Below are positions 60,941 to 64,000 of a DNA stretch of 64,000 nucleotides, one piece after another. Origin of the DNA: CAYNHQ01 sp964397255 (GTDB taxonomy: Bacteria > Bdellovibrionota_G > JALEGL01 > DATDPG01); assembly GCA_964397255.1 (NCBI GenBank), contig CAYNHQ010000002.1, positions 62,001-126,000 on the forward strand, read 5' to 3'. The stretch's first letter is position 1, and each line of letters starts with the position of its first letter. The position numbers were made by a program, and so were the translations under genes. The notes under the pieces are model-generated. The model was not told where the DNA came from. It did no database searches and saw nothing but the letters and a program-made list of their open reading frames with translations.

Positions 60941-61857
60941 ACAAAGTTCTCGATTGGGATCGTTCTCACGAACTTTTTATTGAATCTCTCCGAACGAACC
61001 GAGGTTTATCGAAACATACGATCGACGGTTATGCCCGCGATCTGATGTCTTTCATGCAGTTTTCCCAGCGTGCGGGCGTCCGGGGCCCTGAACGCGTCAA
61101 GAAAGATCATGCAGAAACATTCTTTGCTCAGCTTCAGCGCCAGGGGTATGCCTCGCGCTCAGTACTACGGGCGGCTTCTGCCATTCGATCATTTTATAAA
61201 TTCGCACTGGGTGAAGGCTGGATGGAAAAAAATCCACTCAAAGATCTCCCTCTCCCTAAAACTGGAAGGCATCTCCCCAAGGCTCTATCGCAAGTAAATG
61301 TAGGCCGGCTTTTGGATGCCCCGGACACAACTACTCCCGCAGGTATACGAGATCGGGCGATTTTGGAGCTCTTTTACTCATCAGGCCTTCGTGTTTCAGA
61401 ACTCGCATCTCTGACTTGGGATGCTTTTTCGCGTGAAACCAAACTCGTACGAGTGGTGGGCAAGGGATCTAAAGAAAGAATCGTGCCGATCGGAGAAGAA
61501 GCCTTTCACTGGGCAGAGCGCTATCTCGCAGAAGCGAGACCGAAACTGGATCGGGGAAAACCGCAAACCTATTTCTTTCTAAGCCGTCTGGGCCGACAAA
61601 TGACCCGCCAGACAATCTGGCACCTCATACGGAAATATGCGCGATCCATCGGCTTTGAGGGGAAAATCAGCCCCCACATGCTCCGCCACTCGTTCGCGAC
61701 CCATCTATTGGAAGGTGGGGCTGACCTTCGATCCGTTCAGCAGATGCTGGGACACGCAAGTGTCGCCACAACTCAAATTTACACCCATCTCTCCCGCAAA
61801 CATCTCCATTCTGTCTACGAAACCCACCATCCCCGCGCGAAAAAATCTCTTACCTAG
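60937..61857 (+). CDS. xerD: XerC/XerD-type tyrosine recombinase
   Basis: A 306-residue enzyme of the usual Xer length, starting at TTG. The N-terminal SAM-like domain has RGLSKHTIDGYARDL. The catalytic residues are all visible: R in YSSGLRVSEL, K in GKGSKER, HxxR in SPHMLRHSFATHLL, H in LGHASVATTQIYTH and the final Y. Length and motifs fit chromosome dimer resolution (XerC/XerD) rather than a phage integrase. The XerC/XerD choice is not certain. It is co-transcribed with the diguanylate cyclase. Confidence 0.88.
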   Translation: MNKVLDWDRSHELFIESLRTNRGLSKHTIDGYARDLMSFMQFSQRAGVRGPERVKKDHAETFFAQLQRQGYASRSVLRAASAIRSFYKFALGEGWMEKNPLKDLPLPKTGRHLPKALSQVNVGRLLDAPDTTTPAGIRDRAILELFYSSGLRVSELASLTWDAFSRETKLVRVVGKGSKERIVPIGEEAFHWAERYLAEARPKLDRGKPQTYFFLSRLGRQMTRQTIWHLIRKYARSIGFEGKISPHMLRHSFATHLLEGGADLRSVQQMLGHASVATTQIYTHLSRKHLHSVYETHHPRAKKSLT

Positions 61858-61927
61858 TTTCAACTTTGGTTTCTGCTTTCAATTTTCCCTTTAAGGGTTG
61901 GGACTTATAAACTTTTTCACACTCTTG

Positions 61928-61950
61928 TATTACGCATTGCATTAGTATAA
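61928..61950 (+). promoter_or_regulatory. Candidate promoter for the large secreted protein
   Basis: In the 106-base gap before 61964 a TTGTAT box (about 61926-61931) and TATAAA (61947-61952) are spaced by about 15 bases. The gap is AT-rich and contains no clear terminator for xer. The assignment is tentative. Confidence 0.3.
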
Positions 61951-61963
61951 ATCCCCTTCACTC

Positions 61964-63928
61964 ATGTCTAACAGCGTGCGCCGAAATTTTTTTATTTCAC
62001 TTGTGTTTCTCGGAAGCTCTTTTCATGTTTCGGCGATGGTGGCGGAGAATCTGCCTCCGCCCAGTGCTTCGGTTTGTGTACCCGCTGAACAAACTAGTCT
62101 CGGGAACTCTCTCAAAGAGGCTGGATGGGCATGCGTTGAGATCCTTCCATCTCTGGGTAATGCCGTTAATGCGGCAATCGGATCGGATCAGCGCTTTTCA
62201 GTCCGTGAAAATTGGGAACTTTATCAGCGGGGAGAACTCTGGAATGTCATTGCGGAGCAAAATGGTTTAGGTCCCAACGGCCCTGGGTTTTTTCGAGCGC
62301 AATGGAGAGGGTTAGTGGCCTACGTGAAGAACATCGCGGGGAACAATGAATCTCGCCTCACCCATCCCGGAGAGACTGTTTACAATACGTTGAATGCAAC
62401 CAATGCAGTCGTTCTTCAAACGCTGAAGGACGCGTTAGTCCCGGCTCGCGGGATTCTCTATGAATTGGGTGCTCCCGTTCAATATCCTTCAAATCGAGAA
62501 TGGGGTCAGAGCTACGTATCACTCGCCGCTTGGATGTTTCCTCTTTCGCGCACAGGGACGGCGCTACGTCTGTCTGAAAAAGCGGAGAATTCAATATCCG
62601 AAATGGGAGCCCAACTTTCTCAGCGCGCAGCCGCGACGGCGGATGCCGCAAAAAATGGAATGAATCAGGTTGCGCAGAGCATACGTAATAGCGGAGGACC
62701 TCCCCTTTGTTACGCAGAAGCGACTGCCTTTGGAATGGGCGAAGCTCCATTTTGCGTTTTCCCGAAGAGCACAAGACCTTTCACTACCGCTATTGAGCCT
62801 CCGTTGGCCGAGGAAGGTCCAAGAATGTTGATGCCTCTGTCGATGGGTAATCTATCTGTAGCAAAACCTACCTATTTCGCTCAGACAGAAGGTGCTGGAG
62901 GGGGCACTTTAGTGACTGCCGAGCGACGAGCCTTTGACACGCAGTTGGCAGCGCTCGAAAAAAATCCAGGGCATTGGCTACGCACTTATCCCGACCCTCT
63001 GAAAGTACTTGCTGATAATCCATTTTCTAAGGAGCCTGAATTCCAAGCGAGAATCGCGATGGTTGAAAAAAGACGCTTCGAATTGAAACTTGAAATGGCC
63101 GAGCATAATCCAACGGGATATTATTATCCTGACGCCGTGCTTGATCATCCTCTGAGCAAGTCAACAGAGTATCAAGCCCGGATTGCCGCACTTCAGAAAG
63201 ACCGCTTTGAACTAAACCTCGCAAATGCCGAACGCTGTCCAGCCGGGAGATATGATTGGGAAAAAGTTATTAAGGATCCGCTCAGCCAGTCGCCCGAATA
63301 TCACCGTCGTCTAATGGTATTGGAAAGAGCGCGAGTGGAAGGTCTTTTTTCCCGGTTAGAAACTATGCGAGTTCGGGTGTCTTCGTCGAAGAGTCCATTC
63401 CACCACCGGATCCATAATAGTTGTAAAAATATTTTAGACTTGGTTGATGACCTCGACCGATCCCCGCTAAGCCATCAACCCGAATATTTACCAAAATTGA
63501 CTGCTATGCGTGACGGGTTGGAAACAAAACTTGGTTCACTTCTCGATCAAACTGAAATGCTCTTGAGATCAGATTTGCCAGAAAGTGCAAATTGGAACTA
63601 TCAATTGTTTAAACTACGTTCCGCACTTAAAAGCTTGAGATCAGCCACTCGTAGACCTTTAAGTGCAACATGGGGCCGTTCGCTGAAAGTTGAGATGCAA
63701 GTTGATCTTCGTGCGATTGAACAGAATGTTGACGTGATTCGAGTTCGGTTGGAAAGGCGCGCCTTGAGCGAAGGCAATTATGCTTCTGGCACGCTTCAAG
63801 GGTACCGTCGACGGTTGGAATCGTATCAGGAGAAAGTCCGAGCCCTTCCAATCGTGTCAGAAGCTGAAAAGACTGCTGTCATTCGGAAAATTGAATTGTT
63901 GTTCTCGAGCTATTTCCCAAACTCATAA
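61964..63928 (+). CDS. Large exported protein of unknown function with internal repeats
   Basis: A 654-residue protein with an N-terminal signal peptide (positive start, then FFISLVFLGSSFHVSAM). Residues 20-290 show no known domain. Between about residues 325 and 465 three repeats of roughly 45 residues follow one another, each with an NP-G-Y/W turn, a PDxVLxHPLS-like stretch and an EYQARIAxLxKxRFEL helix, so a helical solenoid is likely. The C-terminal 150 residues are charged and helical. No membrane segment beyond the signal. It stands apart from the glycan locus and I cannot name a family. Confidence 0.7.
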   Translation: MSNSVRRNFFISLVFLGSSFHVSAMVAENLPPPSASVCVPAEQTSLGNSLKEAGWACVEILPSLGNAVNAAIGSDQRFSVRENWELYQRGELWNVIAEQNGLGPNGPGFFRAQWRGLVAYVKNIAGNNESRLTHPGETVYNTLNATNAVVLQTLKDALVPARGILYELGAPVQYPSNREWGQSYVSLAAWMFPLSRTGTALRLSEKAENSISEMGAQLSQRAAATADAAKNGMNQVAQSIRNSGGPPLCYAEATAFGMGEAPFCVFPKSTRPFTTAIEPPLAEEGPRMLMPLSMGNLSVAKPTYFAQTEGAGGGTLVTAERRAFDTQLAALEKNPGHWLRTYPDPLKVLADNPFSKEPEFQARIAMVEKRRFELKLEMAEHNPTGYYYPDAVLDHPLSKSTEYQARIAALQKDRFELNLANAERCPAGRYDWEKVIKDPLSQSPEYHRRLMVLERARVEGLFSRLETMRVRVSSSKSPFHHRIHNSCKNILDLVDDLDRSPLSHQPEYLPKLTAMRDGLETKLGSLLDQTEMLLRSDLPESANWNYQLFKLRSALKSLRSATRRPLSATWGRSLKVEMQVDLRAIEQNVDVIRVRLERRALSEGNYASGTLQGYRRRLESYQEKVRALPIVSEAEKTAVIRKIELLFSSYFPNS

Positions 63929-63970
63929 ACATCAGTAACGATGGGGATGGCTGTTGACGTAAGTCCCTAA

Positions 63971-63990
63971 TCTGACACTTCTGTGTCAGA
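63971..63990. terminator. Inverted repeat after the last gene
   Basis: TCTGACAC-TTCT-GTGTCAGA is a perfect 8-base stem with a 4-base loop, 42 bases after the stop of the secreted protein gene. No T-run follows before the window ends, so it may be a terminator stem, an operator or part of a next promoter region. Confidence 0.3.
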
Positions 63991-64000
63991 ACCGAAGACC

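Noticed and set aside
61858..61963. Rho-independent terminator behind xer
   Set aside because: CCCTTTAAGGG-like bases are not a proper stem and no T-run follows a stem.
1..64000. CRISPR array or phage genes
   Set aside because: No regularly spaced repeats, cas genes, or phage structural genes are seen anywhere in the window.

Overview
The window is a 64 kb stretch of a Gram-negative-type chromosome dominated by a very large surface-glycan locus (about 1.7 to 59.7 kb). It is flanked on the left by purine-synthesis genes (purC-purS-purL, running off the left edge) and on the right by an FHA-GGDEF diguanylate cyclase, a XerC/XerD-type recombinase and a large secreted protein of unknown function. 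PurS beside PurL, a clear sigma-54 type promoter, a Wzm/Wzt-type exporter and base composition near 48-50 percent (by eye) would fit a deltaproteobacterial, Bdellovibrionota-like or candidate-phylum bacterium. This is an inference; no marker gene in the window fixes the taxon.

Layout. 0-1.7 kb: purC, purS and partial purL on the minus strand. 1.7-6.1 kb: a GT39/ArnT-like membrane glycosyltransferase, a small exported protein and two GT2 enzymes. 6.1-11.7 kb: a plus-strand operon of GT4, radical SAM, zinc-ribbon methyltransferase, second radical SAM and UGM-like FAD oxidoreductase, all overlapping by a few bases. 11.6-18.6 kb: an asparagine-synthase paralog, a sugar-nucleotide SDR, methyltransferases, a GT4 and a PhyH-type dioxygenase. 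18.6-25.1 kb: a compact seven-gene minus-strand operon of DRE-TIM aldolase, acyl-AMP ligase, VOC protein, cyclase, acyl carrier protein, AAC(3)-like acyltransferase and DUF4910 protein, which looks like a dedicated acyl-donor pathway. 25.1-29.8 kb: a methyltransferase, Wzm/Wzt-like ABC exporter genes and a putative GT-B transferase. 30-31.5 kb: a B12-type radical SAM protein behind a sigma-54 type promoter. 31.5-44.5 kb: a 13-gene minus-strand operon for a nonulosonic-acid-type sugar and its amidation or methylation (SpsF, MocA, DegT, SDR, GNAT, NeuB, AsnB, WbpG-type amidotransferase, methyltransferases, degenerate AsnB). 44.95-58.2 kb: a second nonulosonic-acid set (NeuB, NeuD, NeuA, then NeuC, DegT and SDR on the other strand) with a complete WbpG-type amidotransferase/HisF/HisH trio, a DUF115 protein, another AsnB and two B12 radical SAM proteins.

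Together the genes describe an ABC-exported, heavily decorated polysaccharide, or possibly glycosylated flagella. It carries two different nonulosonic-acid-like sugars, amidine or amide groups (four AsnB-like and two WbpG-like enzymes), several methyl groups (at least seven methyltransferases), radical-SAM modifications (five enzymes) and probably an unusual N-acyl group made by the 18.6-25.1 kb operon.

The most unusual structural feature is a roughly 340 bp divergent promoter region that occurs twice in the same orientation, at 44564-44900 and 59685-60023. The right copy sits between the radical SAM gene at 58.2-59.7 kb and the FHA-GGDEF gene. The left copy drives the two nonulosonic-acid operons outward and still carries the first codons of both right-hand neighbours as short leader ORFs (24 and 28 codons), each ending over the start of the next real gene. 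Next to it the SpsF-like gene appears to start at CTG, and elsewhere an epimerase appears to start at ATT.
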